Source: Opitutales bacterium
GTDB lineage: Bacteria; Verrucomicrobiota; Verrucomicrobiia; Opitutales; Seribacteraceae
Assembly (NCBI GenBank): GCA_028045305.1
Contig: JAOFTV010000001.1
Coordinates: forward strand, 124,001-188,000
Length of the DNA: 64,000 nt
Direction: 5' to 3'
In this document: positions 9,371 to 19,988 of the stretch, one piece after another
How positions within the stretch are numbered: position 1 is the stretch's first letter
Layout: each line of letters starts with the position of its first letter
Notes under the pieces: generated by a model
Database searches by the model: none
Seen by the model: the letters and a program-made list of their open reading frames with translations, nothing else
Told to the model about the DNA's origin: nothing
Translations under genes and position numbers: made by a program

Positions 9371-9946
9371 ATGAGCTTAATTTTGGCAATTTCTGGTCCT
9401 GCTGCAGTAGGAAAAACCACCCTTTGCGAACGGTTGATGAAGGAGTTTGGAGTTTCACTTAACCGCTTGGTAACGGCTACCACACGATTACCTCGTAAAG
9501 GAGAACAGGACGGTGAAGATTATTTCTTTCTGAGTCAGTCGGAATTTGACCGTAAACTCTTGGAAGAGCACTTTTTGGAACATGAAATCATTCACGGTAA
9601 TAAATACGGAATCTTAAAGCATAGCTTGTTAGAAGCTCAAATACAGGGTGTCGATATCTTGCTAAATATCGATGTAAATGGATCGGCAAGTTTGCGCAGA
9701 TTCTGCAATGAAACCAAGGCCCTTGATGGTTGCTTAAGGACGATTTTTATTCGTCCCCAATGCATTGGTGAATTGAGATCGAGAATGAATGAACGGGCCA
9801 GCGAAAGTGATGAACAGATGCAAATTCGACTAGCCAACGCCCAGGCGGAAATGCAAAGAGAGCATGAATTCGATTTTGTGTTGGAATCTGCCGATCGTGA
9901 ATCCGATTATCAGCGGGTAAAAGAAATATACCTTAGTTTGAAGTAA
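9371..9946 (+). CDS. gmk: Guanylate kinase
   Basis: The 191-residue kinase phosphorylates GMP to GDP. The P-loop reads GPAAVGKTT instead of the usual GPSGxGKST, still within the Walker pattern. The GMP-binding block TATTRLPRKGEQDGEDYFFLS is slightly varied, and YGILKHSLLEAQ and the lid region RMNERASESDEQMQIRL follow in order. Length is typical. It closes the plus-strand run that starts with the HAD gene and converges on gnd. Confidence 0.92.
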   Translation: MSLILAISGPAAVGKTTLCERLMKEFGVSLNRLVTATTRLPRKGEQDGEDYFFLSQSEFDRKLLEEHFLEHEIIHGNKYGILKHSLLEAQIQGVDILLNIDVNGSASLRRFCNETKALDGCLRTIFIRPQCIGELRSRMNERASESDEQMQIRLANAQAEMQREHEFDFVLESADRESDYQRVKEIYLSLK

Positions 9947-9969
9947 GAGCTATTTTGCTACAAATCGAT

Positions 9970-11475
9970 TTATGCCTGCGTTTCTGGTCTTTCCGGATGT
10001 AGCCAGTCCATGTGGAAAAAGTTTCCCCGGGGTTCGTCCGTCCTCTCATAAGTATGGGCCCCAAAATAATCTCTTTGTGCTTGAAGCAGGTTTTGAGGAA
10101 GCCGGGCACTTCGATAAGAATCGTAATAAGCGAGAGCAGATGAAAAAGTGGGGGTGGGCACACCTCTTAAGGCCCCAGTAGCAATCACTTTTCTCCAGTG
10201 GGATTGATCTCGCTTGATGCAATCATTAAAGTAATCGTCGAGAAGTAAATTTGCTAGGGAAGAATTCTTTTGGTACGCCTCGGTAATTTTCTGTAGAAAA
10301 GCAGCCCTGATGATGCAACCACCCCTCCAAATTTGGGCAATCTCGCCAAAGTTTAAGGACCAATCGTATTCTTTGGCAGCTGCTTGCATTAGTTGGAAGC
10401 CTTGTGCGTAGGAACATATCTTGGAACAATAAAGAGCTCCTCGGATAGCTTCAAGAAAGCTGGAACGATCTAAGGATTGTAGATCAACTTGTTCGTCTGG
10501 CCCAGTTAAGGATTTGCTGGCATAGCCTCTTTCTTCCTTAAGTGCACTCATGCAGCGGGCAAATACGGCTTCGGCAACGGTAGGTGCAGGAGTTCCCATA
10601 TCTAGGGCATTCACGGAGGTCCATTTGCCGGTGCCTTTTTGTCCAGCTGCATCTAAAACATAATCAACCAGATAACCACCCGTTCTTGGGTCTTTTTGTT
10701 GCAGAGCGTCAGCAGAGATTTCCATTAAAAAGGAGTCCAATTCGCCTTCGTTCCAAATGGAAAAAGTATCTCCCACTTCTTTTGCTGTCATTCCTAGCAA
10801 ATCAGTCATTAAATGATACGCTTCACATATCATTTGCATATCTCCATACTCGATACCGTTGTGGACCATTTTGACATAGTGACCGGCACCGTTTTCTCCG
10901 ATGTATGCTGCACAGGAAATGCCTCCTGTAATAGGGTTTCCTTCAGAGGCACCCTCCAAAGGCTTGCCAGTTTCAGCACTAACTTTTGCCGATATGGCTA
11001 ACCATACATCTTTAATTTTCTCCCATGCATAAGTTGAGCCACCTGCCATCAGGGACGGTCCAAATCGGGCACCTTCTTCTCCTCCACTCACGCCAGATCC
11101 AACGAAGCATAAGTTCTGGTTTTTGAGTTCAGCCTCCCGGCGAATGGTATCTGTCCATTTTGCATTCCCACCATCGATGATAATATCTTGCTCGTCTAAA
11201 AGAGGAATTAGGGAATTAATAACTGAGTCTGTGGCTTCACCTGCCTGGACCATAATTACGATTCTCCTAGGTCTTAGAATCGAATTCACAAAGTCCTGAA
11301 GATGTTCAAAGCCAACAAGGTTTTTACAGTAACTATTTTTTTCTAAAAAGGCTGTGGTTTTGTTAAAAGTGCGATTAAACACAGAGGTTGTAAAGCCATG
11401 ATCAGCGATGTTAAGGGCTAGGTTCTGCCCCATTACAGCAAGACCGATCAGACCAAAGTCTGAAGTATTGTTCAT
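9970..11475 (-). CDS. gnd: 6-phosphogluconate dehydrogenase, decarboxylating
   Basis: This 501-residue enzyme converts 6-phosphogluconate to ribulose 5-phosphate with formation of NADPH in the pentose phosphate pathway. The N-terminal Rossmann motif reads [20 protein letters not shown]. Substrate residues are in [18 protein letters not shown], and the catalytic Lys is in [14 protein letters not shown]. The C-terminal helical domain is complete. It lies just downstream of the secreted repeat protein gene on the minus strand, 11 bp away. Confidence 0.97.
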   Translation of the reverse strand: MNNTSDFGLIGLAVMGQNLALNIADHGFTTSVFNRTFNKTTAFLEKNSYCKNLVGFEHLQDFVNSILRPRRIVIMVQAGEATDSVINSLIPLLDEQDIIIDGGNAKWTDTIRREAELKNQNLCFVGSGVSGGEEGARFGPSLMAGGSTYAWEKIKDVWLAISAKVSAETGKPLEGASEGNPITGGISCAAYIGENGAGHYVKMVHNGIEYGDMQMICEAYHLMTDLLGMTAKEVGDTFSIWNEGELDSFLMEISADALQQKDPRTGGYLVDYVLDAAGQKGTGKWTSVNALDMGTPAPTVAEAVFARCMSALKEERGYASKSLTGPDEQVDLQSLDRSSFLEAIRGALYCSKICSYAQGFQLMQAAAKEYDWSLNFGEIAQIWRGGCIIRAAFLQKITEAYQKNSSLANLLLDDYFNDCIKRDQSHWRKVIATGALRGVPTPTFSSALAYYDSYRSARLPQNLLQAQRDYFGAHTYERTDEPRGNFFHMDWLHPERPETQA

Positions 11476-11486
11476 AGGTATAGGAA

Positions 11487-13826
11487 TTATAGAGGTGAAG
11501 CGTCTTTAAAGGCATCCTCTAAATCGTCATCAACGGGAGGCTCGTCAATTTGTACAACGACTGGTCTTTTATAAATTTTTGCAGGATTAGTAAACCTTGG
11601 ATTAATACCGAACTTCTTCATTAATAACAGCATATCGCGTGAATTTGTACGCAGGGAATTAAGAGAAGAGCTTTGATTAGAATTAGCAGCTGCCTTCGCA
11701 TTTGATGTATTGATCGCTTTGAGAATTGCAGACTTTGATTGCAGAGAGTCTTCAGATGTATCTTCAATCCCAAGGGCAAGTTGAGAACCAGATAAAGATC
11801 CCTCAATGGAACCTTGCTTAGCGGATTGCTTTAATTCCACCAAACGATCATCTTGAGCAGTTCCTAATTTATCGTTAGGTACTGGGGGAGTTGGGTTAGC
11901 TTGAATTCCAAGTATGGCACCGTAAGTTGAGCCAAATGCAGCAGCTTCTAAATGACTGATAGTTTGGGCATCTCTAGAGCGTAAATCTGGTCGTAATTGC
12001 ATAAGTGCGGTTGGTTCAAAAGCTGCACCCATGGCTGAACCAAGAGCACTTTCTCTGGTCATGGATACATCAATGGTTTCTGTACCTTTTTTAATGACAT
12101 TACTCAGATTGGATGAACTGGTAGTTCCGTAGGAAGCACCCTGTGCGGAAAAGTTTATGATCGGAATAAGCTGGTCTGTAGGGTAATAAACAGCCAGTCC
12201 AGTGTTTCCAATCATGGCACCAAGTGCAGTTCCCCTTGAAACCTCTTCAATTTCTGCGGTAGTGATAATGGGCACTTCATCAGGATTTGCTGATGATATG
12301 CTATTTAACCATGCGGAAGCGTTTACAGAACCGTTTGCTGCTCCTTTCGACACTGACTTCGCGATTTCCCTGCGACTATTTGTAAAAACCTCGTAATTAT
12401 TACCATAATCCATTGATTTTGGTTGCACCATTGCTAGTTGACTGCCCATTGCAGCTCCATGCGCAATGGATTCGGATATTCTTCCGGCATTTAAAAGGTC
12501 AACCGTCCAAGAGACTGTGTTTGTTTCTGGATTAGTAAATGAATGCAAGATTGCTGACTGGCTGAGGCTTTGCGATAGATTCTCAGCACTTTCGGTGTGT
12601 AAACCGTCTTCTAAGTATCTATCCGAGGACGAAGCAGCAATGGAAGATGCGAGGAGAAAACCGTTTGCTGTTGCTTTGAGAATATCGTAGGCAAAAACGC
12701 TTACACCGTTTGTACCAGGCTCACCATCGGCAGGAATTGATGCCAAATGTATTTGGTCAAGTATGCCGTTAATAACAGAGGAAACGACAGAGGGTTCGAT
12801 GTTTCCTTGATTATCAGAGCTTGGGGAGGTCGAGCCATTACTTAAGTCATCGAAGTCCTTTGATGAAAGTTCGTTAGCTTGTCCCTTAACATTCAAAAAC
12901 CCTTGCGTTAGGCCAATTGATAGCTCCTGAAAAACCATAGTTTTGGCAGGGTCAAATCCACTTAGTCCTCCATATTCCATGTTAGCATTTTCAACGGATC
13001 TTTGAGGATCGATATCTGTTAGTCCGGGCCGTATATCAAGTGCCAACAAAAGGTTTTCAGCGTCTTCAACGATTACTGCAGGCTCTGTAAAGTCAGTGGG
13101 TGCACCAGCAGGGGACATTGAATTACGATCGTTGAAGAAGGCTTGGGGGTCCTTTAAAAGTAGAAAAACTTCCTCACTGTAGGAAGAAGATAAATTGTTT
13201 ACCGTTTGCTCTGCTTGCCCTGATTCCATGGCGACTTCTATACTTAATTGACTTAAATCTCGAATCCAGGAAGAACCGTTTCCGCCAAATGACTTAGCTT
13301 TTGGTAAAATAGATTTGAGTAAAATGTAGGGTATGCGGTCATACGATTCTGATAATTCGATATTTTGAGATTTCGGAATCGCTTTAGTGTAGGCTGTAAG
13401 AACTGATTTCAAGGCAGACAGAATGGATTCTCGAGAAAGACCGAATTGATTTTCGATTAAATAGTTGATTGCACTTTCAAGATCTTGCTCTGTGACATCG
13501 TCTTGGAACACTTCTTCCAGCAAAGAAACTAGATCAGTGTTAGTAGGTATTGAATTTCCATGGGATGCAGAAAAAGGAGATGACTGTCGATTGTCTTGGG
13601 GTTCCAATAACGCTTCGTTGCCAAGTAGAACTCTTTTCTGTTCGATGGTATTTTCACTCCACGATCTTCTTTGACCTGACTTGGGGGTTGTAGAGCCTTT
13701 TATTTGTTCAAGGCTAATGAGTAAAGCACTGTGAATTGAAGATTGTGATACATTGGAAAAAGCAATGGGAACACAAAAAGATAATACCACTGAAAGAGCG
13801 ATTGATCTGCGAATCAGGAGGGACAT
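11487..13826 (-). CDS. Secreted protein with repeated Gly/Ala modules, unknown function
   Basis: I do not recognise this 779-residue protein. From the ATG at 13826 it starts with a signal peptide ([24 protein letters not shown]). An upstream ATG at 13901 would overlap the next gene. The C-terminal two thirds repeat a short module of the type xxGAxxGSxxA about every 40-60 residues: [72 protein letters not shown] and [12 protein letters not shown]. It ends in an acidic tail. Its place beside the O-antigen ligase and Wza/Wzc genes suggests a cell-surface or polysaccharide-linked role; this is inference. Confidence 0.75.
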   Translation of the reverse strand: MSLLIRRSIALSVVLSFCVPIAFSNVSQSSIHSALLISLEQIKGSTTPKSGQRRSWSENTIEQKRVLLGNEALLEPQDNRQSSPFSASHGNSIPTNTDLVSLLEEVFQDDVTEQDLESAINYLIENQFGLSRESILSALKSVLTAYTKAIPKSQNIELSESYDRIPYILLKSILPKAKSFGGNGSSWIRDLSQLSIEVAMESGQAEQTVNNLSSSYSEEVFLLLKDPQAFFNDRNSMSPAGAPTDFTEPAVIVEDAENLLLALDIRPGLTDIDPQRSVENANMEYGGLSGFDPAKTMVFQELSIGLTQGFLNVKGQANELSSKDFDDLSNGSTSPSSDNQGNIEPSVVSSVINGILDQIHLASIPADGEPGTNGVSVFAYDILKATANGFLLASSIAASSSDRYLEDGLHTESAENLSQSLSQSAILHSFTNPETNTVSWTVDLLNAGRISESIAHGAAMGSQLAMVQPKSMDYGNNYEVFTNSRREIAKSVSKGAANGSVNASAWLNSISSANPDEVPIITTAEIEEVSRGTALGAMIGNTGLAVYYPTDQLIPIINFSAQGASYGTTSSSNLSNVIKKGTETIDVSMTRESALGSAMGAAFEPTALMQLRPDLRSRDAQTISHLEAAAFGSTYGAILGIQANPTPPVPNDKLGTAQDDRLVELKQSAKQGSIEGSLSGSQLALGIEDTSEDSLQSKSAILKAINTSNAKAAANSNQSSSLNSLRTNSRDMLLLMKKFGINPRFTNPAKIYKRPVVVQIDEPPVDDDLEDAFKDASPL

Positions 13827-13863
13827 ATACAAAATATCGAACAATAAGTGCTTTAAGGCAAAC

Positions 13864-15462
13864 TCAAATCCTCTTTTCAAAATTGCTCCTGAAATAACCA
13901 AAGGACATGCCGATATAAACGGTAAGAATTGTTAGGCATGCTGGGGTTCTGGTTGGAAAATCGATCATACTCATCAAATATATAATTAGAGATCCAACAA
14001 ACAAAACTTTAATCGATATAGATTCGTAAAAAAGTGCTATGGAAAGTTGATGAAATAAAAAAGGTAGAATGAAAAGAAAAAATCCAATAATACCATAATT
14101 GCATATCCATTCCAAAAAATCGCTGTGGGCATGAGCAACCAATGGAATATATGGGTTGTGAGCATTTTCCAAACCTCTCGACCTCTCAAATCTAACTTCA
14201 TAGGATTGATGTGCAGGATTGGTTGTTTTATAGCCGTCATATCCATGTCCAAACCAAACCTTTTCTCTAATTTGACTAACGGTATCTTTCCAAAGTGAAA
14301 CCCGAAGTGGTGGTTTTCCGTTTAGGGCATTTTCAATTTGGGAGATACTATTTTTCCTCATTTCTATAAACTCATTGGACTTTAAAAAATTTAATGAAAC
14401 AAACGGAATAATAAGAAATAGAATAAAGATAAAAAAGAGACAAAATTTATTTTTTTTGTATCTTTCAATACCAATAATAAATTTAATTAATATGTAAACT
14501 ACAACCGATAATAATATTATGCTTCCTGATCTTGACCCAGCGTAAGGAATGCTTACGAAAATAGGAAAACTAAATAATAAACAAACAATGAACTTAGTTG
14601 ACCTGATTACATCATAATTGTAGCTGCGAAATTCCTTAAAGCAAACGAGAAACCCAGCAAAAAGAGAGCTTAAGGCATATGTACACCAATGATTCTTGTA
14701 TGTAAAAGTAGAGAAGAAATATCTTGGTTCAGGTGCATCCCAAATTCCTAAAATTTCTAATACATTATTATTCGGAACATAATACATCTTTTGTATAATT
14801 CCAACGATAGCAAGAATTGATGTATTAATAAAAATCAAAAAACATGTTTTATCTAAGCGAGATTTGTCTTCTAATATAAGTTTATAGAATATAAATCCAA
14901 GAAAGACATGAAAACAAAGAAAGTAAACTTTTGTAATGTTGTTGATGTTGCGGACTGGGAGTGAAGGCAGCATGCTAAGATTTGGAATTTTTAACTTATC
15001 TTCCAATTCACAAATCATATTCCAAAGACTATCTTTATTGTGTGCTCCAAAGCGGTCCTTGTATCTGTTTTTAAAGTCTAAAAAAATTGTGAGCCCTTTG
15101 GAAGGATCTTTTCTTGATGTATTGGCTATCAATTTGATTCCATTGGATACCAAGTTTGCCTTGGCCAAGGAACCGCAATTTTCAAGCTTAGATTTGTAGT
15201 TTATTTCTTCCAGTATTTTCGGATGAAACTTTTTAAACGATGGATTTGAGAAGGAAATAATAAAAACACAGATAAAAGCAATTAATGGCAAAAATGAAAA
15301 AAAGGTAGACTGGATGAATCGAAAGTCTTTAAAGATAAAAATTGCCAAAATAAAAAGACTAAAGAAAAGGCATAAGTCTCTGCTCCAATCATCTGCAAGA
15401 CCTGCATTTGCCCATGGTAGAATAAAAAGATATCCTGTACCTAATAAATACAGTGTAGGCAT
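13864..15462 (-). CDS. O-antigen ligase / Wzy-type polymerase family membrane protein
   Basis: The 532-residue protein has about ten to twelve hydrophobic segments and a large central non-membrane loop. Near residues 420-450 it carries the Wzy_C/O-antigen ligase pattern ENAHNPYIPLVAHAHSDFLEW followed by NYGIIGFFLF. Such proteins join or polymerise lipid-linked glycan units on the outer face of the inner membrane. A second soluble loop (about residues 75-170) precedes the ligase core. The gene is divergent from the outer-membrane barrel gene and fits an exopolysaccharide locus. Ligase and polymerase cannot be separated by sequence. Confidence 0.82.
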   Translation of the reverse strand: MPTLYLLGTGYLFILPWANAGLADDWSRDLCLFFSLFILAIFIFKDFRFIQSTFFSFLPLIAFICVFIISFSNPSFKKFHPKILEEINYKSKLENCGSLAKANLVSNGIKLIANTSRKDPSKGLTIFLDFKNRYKDRFGAHNKDSLWNMICELEDKLKIPNLSMLPSLPVRNINNITKVYFLCFHVFLGFIFYKLILEDKSRLDKTCFLIFINTSILAIVGIIQKMYYVPNNNVLEILGIWDAPEPRYFFSTFTYKNHWCTYALSSLFAGFLVCFKEFRSYNYDVIRSTKFIVCLLFSFPIFVSIPYAGSRSGSIILLSVVVYILIKFIIGIERYKKNKFCLFFIFILFLIIPFVSLNFLKSNEFIEMRKNSISQIENALNGKPPLRVSLWKDTVSQIREKVWFGHGYDGYKTTNPAHQSYEVRFERSRGLENAHNPYIPLVAHAHSDFLEWICNYGIIGFFLFILPFLFHQLSIALFYESISIKVLFVGSLIIYLMSMIDFPTRTPACLTILTVYIGMSFGYFRSNFEKRI

Positions 15463-15504
15463 ACTTTACAACTTTAGCGGGATGATCATAAGGTTGACAA
15501 GCAA

Positions 15505-16813
15505 TTGATTGCAAAATTCAATATAATGTTACTTTTCTGCATGCGTTTCATCTACATTACAGCGTTTATTTCAACCTTTGCTTTTTCTTTTGTAAGCAAC
15601 TGTTTAGGTTTAGTTGAGGGAAAGCTGGGTAGAGTTGATGCGTCTGCTTCATTGGGATTAACTTATGATTCAAGAGTTTTCATGTTACCAACTAATGAAT
15701 TTAATGCCATAAAGGATTCTAACGGAAGCTCCATGGTTCCAGTTAATGAAATGAAAAGTGAGCATGATTTAATACTTAACTTTTCTCCTGCACTACACTT
15801 TACTAGCAAGCTTGGTTTGTTAAAGATTTCTGGATCTGCTGGGGTCACTGTTTCGCATTTCTTTCTAAATAATGACAAAAGTTATGTCGCACCAACTACA
15901 TCCCTAAATATCGATTTTGATGATACTTTGGCCCTTAAAAAAAGAATATCAAATAATGCGAAGATAAGATTTGAATCCACTTTTGATGTTGGTCAATCCA
16001 TAGGTGCAAGCGTTTTAGAACAAGACCTTATTTCTTACACTTATGTTACCGCGGGACTGAATGTTCGTTACAACCATAGCGCCAAGTTTGGGCTGGGGGG
16101 GGGGCACATCGTACTCGTACAGGATTTACCAAACCTCAAGCAATAACCCTGATCAACCAAATTTAGATTTTTCAACCTTACCATTGAGTTTCAGGGCCTT
16201 TTATATTTATTCGGAGAAACTAGATTTTTTCTCGAATTATACATTTAGCAAATCGAAAGCATATAATACTGGCGGCGTGGCCAATCTTACTGATTCCAAC
16301 AATCATACATTTAGTGTAGGTGCAGATGGTGATTACTCATCAAAATTTAGTGGAACTACATCAATCGGTTACAGTTTTATGGACTACATGGGTCCCGGGC
16401 AACCAGACCAAGATAACCTTGTTACCTCAATTGCTTTAAATTGGAAACATAATTCAAAAACTTCTTCAAATTACAGTTTGACCCGTGCCTTTTCTCCAAC
16501 AGCACAAGGTTTTTCAACCTTCAGCACCACATTTCGGACTGGACTGAATCACCGCTTCACCGAATCACTTAGTGGAAGCTCCTATCTCAGTCTTAGTAGA
16601 ATTGATTATACTTATCCAATTGATTTTTCTAAATCAGTTGTTAGCGTTGATGAGAGTAGTTCCATGGACACCTTTGGGTTTGGGTTTGGTCTAAGCAAAC
16701 CATTAAACAAAATCTTTAGTGCATCGGGGAATTATGATTTTAGTTTAATGGATAAGGGAAATGGCTCTTATAATAGGCACTTAGTCAATGCTCAAGTGAC
16801 TGGTAGATTTTAA
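15505..16813 (+). CDS. Outer-membrane beta-barrel protein of the polysaccharide locus (frameshifted at a 10-G run)
   Basis: Two overlapping reading frames (15505-16146 and 16061-16813) are halves of one protein. The first has a signal peptide (MRFIYITAFISTFAFSF from an inner ATG at 15541 is also possible). Both halves show alternating hydrophobic and polar strands typical of an outer-membrane barrel, and the second ends in VTGRF with a terminal Phe. The frames are joined by removing one G from the run at 16095-16104, giving about 435 residues and the passage GLGGGTSYSYRIYQ. It lies 6 bp before the Wza-like gene, so it may help polysaccharide cross the outer membrane. The break may be sequencing error or true slippage. 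Confidence 0.75.
16095..16104. repeat. Homopolymer run of ten G inside the barrel gene
   Basis: Ten consecutive G bases. Nine would keep the barrel gene in one frame; ten shift it into an early stop at 16146. Confidence 0.95.
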
Positions 16814-16819
16814 TTTTCA

Positions 16820-17467
16820 ATGAATCGAGTAATCATTCTAACTTTATTAGCAGTACTGTTTCTTTCTAATTCTAGTAACATGCTTTTAGTGGCTCAAGTT
16901 CCATTCCACCATGACCCTTCTGTCCTTAAAGACCCAACTGGATACAAATTAAGATATGGTGATAGGGTTCGTATATCTATCAGATCGGAACCTGATTGTG
17001 ATGTTGAGGGAACTATTACCAATGAAGGAAAAATTGATGTCGTTCACATTGGCGAAATCTTAATTGTTGGAAAAAGTATAAATGAGGCAGAAAAATTAAT
17101 TGAAAAGACTTATATTTCGGAGAAAATCTTTGCTCGCCCCAAAGTTAACTTAAGAATTTCTAAGTATGTTGAGAGGGTTATTTTTCTTACAGGTTCGGTA
17201 AATCGAAAAGGGCCATACACCTTTCCTCCGGAAGTCGAGGCAATGAACATTGTTGAGGTAATTGCGAGGGCGGGAGGATTTAGTGACATTGCTCGAAAAA
17301 ATAAGGTTTACGTGACTCGTACCTTTTATGACGAAAGGGGAAACCAAAAAGGTTCGAAGACTTATGAAATCGATGTCGAGTCTTTAAGTTCAGGAAAAAC
17401 TTCCAAATTAAAAAGTTTTTGGATTTACCCAGGCGATCGAATTGAAGTACCTGAAAGGCTCTTATGA
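16820..17467 (+). CDS. Polysaccharide export protein, Wza/KpsD family
   Basis: The 215-residue protein has a signal peptide (MNRVIILTLLAVLFLSN) but no lipobox. It contains the polysaccharide-export domain (YKLRYGDRVRISIRSEPDCDVEGTI as its opening, about residues 40-115) and one SLBB-like domain (FLTGSVNRKGPYTFPP onward, about residues 120-210). It is shorter than E. coli Wza (about 380) and probably forms the periplasmic/outer-membrane part of an export channel. Its last codon overlaps the start of the kinase gene as ATGA, so the two are coupled. Confidence 0.9.
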   Translation: MNRVIILTLLAVLFLSNSSNMLLVAQVPFHHDPSVLKDPTGYKLRYGDRVRISIRSEPDCDVEGTITNEGKIDVVHIGEILIVGKSINEAEKLIEKTYISEKIFARPKVNLRISKYVERVIFLTGSVNRKGPYTFPPEVEAMNIVEVIARAGGFSDIARKNKVYVTRTFYDERGNQKGSKTYEIDVESLSSGKTSKLKSFWIYPGDRIEVPERLL

Positions 17468-19716
17468 TGGATGAATTCAACGACCAATCTAGTCCTAAGC
17501 AAAATGCTTCGAATAGGGCGAAAGGTATTGGTGACTTTTTACTTATTCTGCGAGATCGATGGTTACTTGCGATTACTCTTGCTGTTCCAGTTGCACTTTC
17601 TTTTGTATATGTAAAATCGCAAGGAATTGAACTGTACAGATCGAACTCATCCTTTCGTTTGATTCCACCTCCAGCGATTCTTAATCTGCAAAAAGTAGAT
17701 CGTGATCAACACATCCAGGGACTGGTAGCAAAACATCTGGATGGTTTGAATAGCTCTGATCTTAGAGCAAATGTAATTCAACGAATTAAAGATAATTCTG
17801 AGCTAAAATCGCATCTACTTTCTCCATACTTGAAAGATGGAATGCCAGTTGATGTAGGTTCTGCAGTTTCCTATTCAATTGGAGTGTCTCCACCCACAGA
17901 GGGGCGACCAAGGTTTACAATAACCTCAACTGCTAGGTCCGGAAGAGGAGCACAAATAATTGCTGATTTAGTTCAATCTGAATATGAAAAACTTCACAAC
18001 AGCAGAAAGAGTCAACAGGTTGAAAATGTTAGAAGTGTACTTGAGGTTTTGCTCGAAAAAAGTTTAGCCGAAGAAGAAAGAATTTCTAAAGAACAATCTT
18101 CTTACAAGAAAAAACATGATTTGCCTTTCTTGGAAGATGAAAAAAGCAATACCTCTGCGAGAAAAGCACAATATCAAAGCGAAATAACTGGTTCAAAATT
18201 AGAACAAATAAAGATTAATTCTCTTTTGCGACAGATATTACAAATTCAAGTTCGAATTAGCGCTGAAAATGTATCTACCTCCTCGAATACCATTGCGGAT
18301 GATATTGCCACCATCAAAGAGTTTTTTGAAATTGATGCTATTGAAAATTTTGGCTCCGTCCCCAGCCTTCGTCAGAAATTAAGCGATCTGGAGTTTCAAA
18401 GAAAGGATTACCAGGAGACAGGGTCTGGCTATTTGGAAAATCATCCCAAAATGATGGAAAATGCCCGGCAGGTACAAAAAGTAAAAGAGTCTTTAAATAT
18501 GGAAGTGAAATCTGCCATCGAAGATTTAAGAGACAAGCATTTACAACTTTCTGCACAAGGTTCGGAGTTCGAACAAGCAATGTCCAAAGTGCAAAAAGAA
18601 TCGAGGCAACTTAGCGAGATAGAACAGACCTTAAAAAACTTTGACCGCCAACGTGCTGTGGTTACCAGAACGACTGACCAGATCCATAAAAGATTAAATG
18701 ATGTTCGCATTGAACAAGCACTACCTTCAGAGCAGGAGGAACCTTTAAATAAAGAATCTTTTGCTTATTTGCCCGGTGCACCTTTTACTCCCGACAAGCA
18801 AAAAATTCAGAGAGATGGATTGATGCTGGGATTTGCTATTTTTCTAATTATTCCTTTTGCTTTGGAATTCGTCGATAATAGAGTCAAATCTCCTTGGGAT
18901 GTAGAAGTTTTCATTGGCCGTGAACTGATAGGGGGCATCCCTAAAATCTCCCGGATTGAAGAAAGGGAAAGGCCACTTATTGTAGGTAACGACCTAGATG
19001 ACGGATTGACTGAGTCGTTTCGTAGCATGTTCAGTAAAATTCAAATGAATTCAACAGCAGAACTGCCAAAGACCATACTTGTCACATCAGCAATACCAAG
19101 CGAAGGAAAAAGTCTAATATCAGCGAACTTGGCATACAGTTGTGCTAATCATGGCAAGAAAACAATTTTAATTGATTTTGATTTGAGAAGACCTGGATTA
19201 CATAAATTTTGTAACATTGGAAATGAAGAAGGATTGCTCACCCTAATAAATCATCAAGGTGATGAAAGCCTCGAGGACTTGGCCCAAAAGATAACAGTTC
19301 AAATTCATCCTAACCTCCTGGTTCTTCCCTCTGGAGGAAGAACACGCGCAGCAACAGAACTTTTGGAGAGTAAAGAATTTGATAATGTACACAATGCTTT
19401 AAGAAGAATGTGTGATGTAATTATTATTGATAGCCCTCCAATAGGTCTGTTCCCAGACTCCCTTGCTATTGCCCGAAAAGCGGAAGAGGTTTTATTTGTT
19501 TCTCGTTATGGTAAAGTCTCGCGTAAAGTAGTTAAAAACCTTGTTGAAAATATTGAAGAAACTGGTGCTAAAATTCTCGGTCTTGTATTAAACGATTTAC
19601 CTCAAAAGAAAACCCCAGGATACTACTACTCAGGGTATTACGGTTATGGATATTTCAGATACAAATATTACAATAAATATTATGGTAGGGAAGAAGTAGA
19701 CACTAAGGTTGGATAA
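17464..19716 (+). CDS. Polysaccharide chain-length regulator and bacterial tyrosine kinase (Wzc-like)
   Basis: The 750-residue inner-membrane protein combines a Wzz domain and a BY-kinase. Membrane helices lie at about residues 34-50 and 455-475, with a long periplasmic coiled coil between them. The cytoplasmic kinase has Walker A SAIPSEGKS (from about residue 543), Walker A' ILIDFDLRRPG and Walker B VIIIDSPP. The C-terminal tail from about residue 720 has about twelve Tyr within some 22 residues, the usual autophosphorylation cluster. It drives and regulates polymer export together with the Wza-like protein encoded just upstream. Confidence 0.94.
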   Translation: MMDEFNDQSSPKQNASNRAKGIGDFLLILRDRWLLAITLAVPVALSFVYVKSQGIELYRSNSSFRLIPPPAILNLQKVDRDQHIQGLVAKHLDGLNSSDLRANVIQRIKDNSELKSHLLSPYLKDGMPVDVGSAVSYSIGVSPPTEGRPRFTITSTARSGRGAQIIADLVQSEYEKLHNSRKSQQVENVRSVLEVLLEKSLAEEERISKEQSSYKKKHDLPFLEDEKSNTSARKAQYQSEITGSKLEQIKINSLLRQILQIQVRISAENVSTSSNTIADDIATIKEFFEIDAIENFGSVPSLRQKLSDLEFQRKDYQETGSGYLENHPKMMENARQVQKVKESLNMEVKSAIEDLRDKHLQLSAQGSEFEQAMSKVQKESRQLSEIEQTLKNFDRQRAVVTRTTDQIHKRLNDVRIEQALPSEQEEPLNKESFAYLPGAPFTPDKQKIQRDGLMLGFAIFLIIPFALEFVDNRVKSPWDVEVFIGRELIGGIPKISRIEERERPLIVGNDLDDGLTESFRSMFSKIQMNSTAELPKTILVTSAIPSEGKSLISANLAYSCANHGKKTILIDFDLRRPGLHKFCNIGNEEGLLTLINHQGDESLEDLAQKITVQIHPNLLVLPSGGRTRAATELLESKEFDNVHNALRRMCDVIIIDSPPIGLFPDSLAIARKAEEVLFVSRYGKVSRKVVKNLVENIEETGAKILGLVLNDLPQKKTPGYYYSGYYGYGYFRYKYYNKYYGREEVDTKVG

Positions 19717-19753
19717 TCACCTACATATCGAAAAATTAAGAATTTCATAGAAA

Positions 19754-19960
19754 ATGGTTAAAAGGTATAAAACTTTAGTAATTGAACCAAAAGGTTTGAG
19801 AGTGAAAGGGGATGACACTAGCCTGCAGATTGCAGAAATTCTAGAAAAAGAGTCAAATACCATGTTAAATTCAGGTTGGGAAGTGCATAGCGTTTTTCCA
19901 TCACTTGCAAGTGATGGTGCCACCCTTAAATTAGTCGTCTTATTTTGCCAACCCAATTGA
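19754..19960 (+). CDS. Small DUF4177-like protein
   Basis: The 68-residue soluble protein opens with a basic strand (MVKRYKTLVIEPKG). It has the pattern EKESNTMLNSGWEVHSVFP followed by a strand LKLVVLFCQ. A helix ending in a GWE motif, then two strands, is typical of the DUF4177 family, whose function is not known. The assignment is by motif shape only. It lies 37 bp after the Wzc-like gene on the same strand and ends 28 bp before pssA. A perfect 20-bp palindrome lies inside it. Confidence 0.65.
   Translation: MVKRYKTLVIEPKGLRVKGDDTSLQIAEILEKESNTMLNSGWEVHSVFPSLASDGATLKLVVLFCQPN
19898..19917. repeat. Perfect 20-bp palindrome inside the small gene
   Basis: CCATCACTTGCAAGTGATGG is fully self-complementary. 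No T run follows on either strand, so it does not look like an intrinsic terminator. Confidence 0.9.
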
Positions 19961-19988
19961 GTAGAATCCAAATTGAAATTATGTTGCT

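Noticed and set aside
15505..16146. Two separate overlapping genes (15505-16146 and 16061-16813)
   Set aside because: Both are halves of one barrel; a single base in the G run joins them, and the second lacks its own signal peptide.
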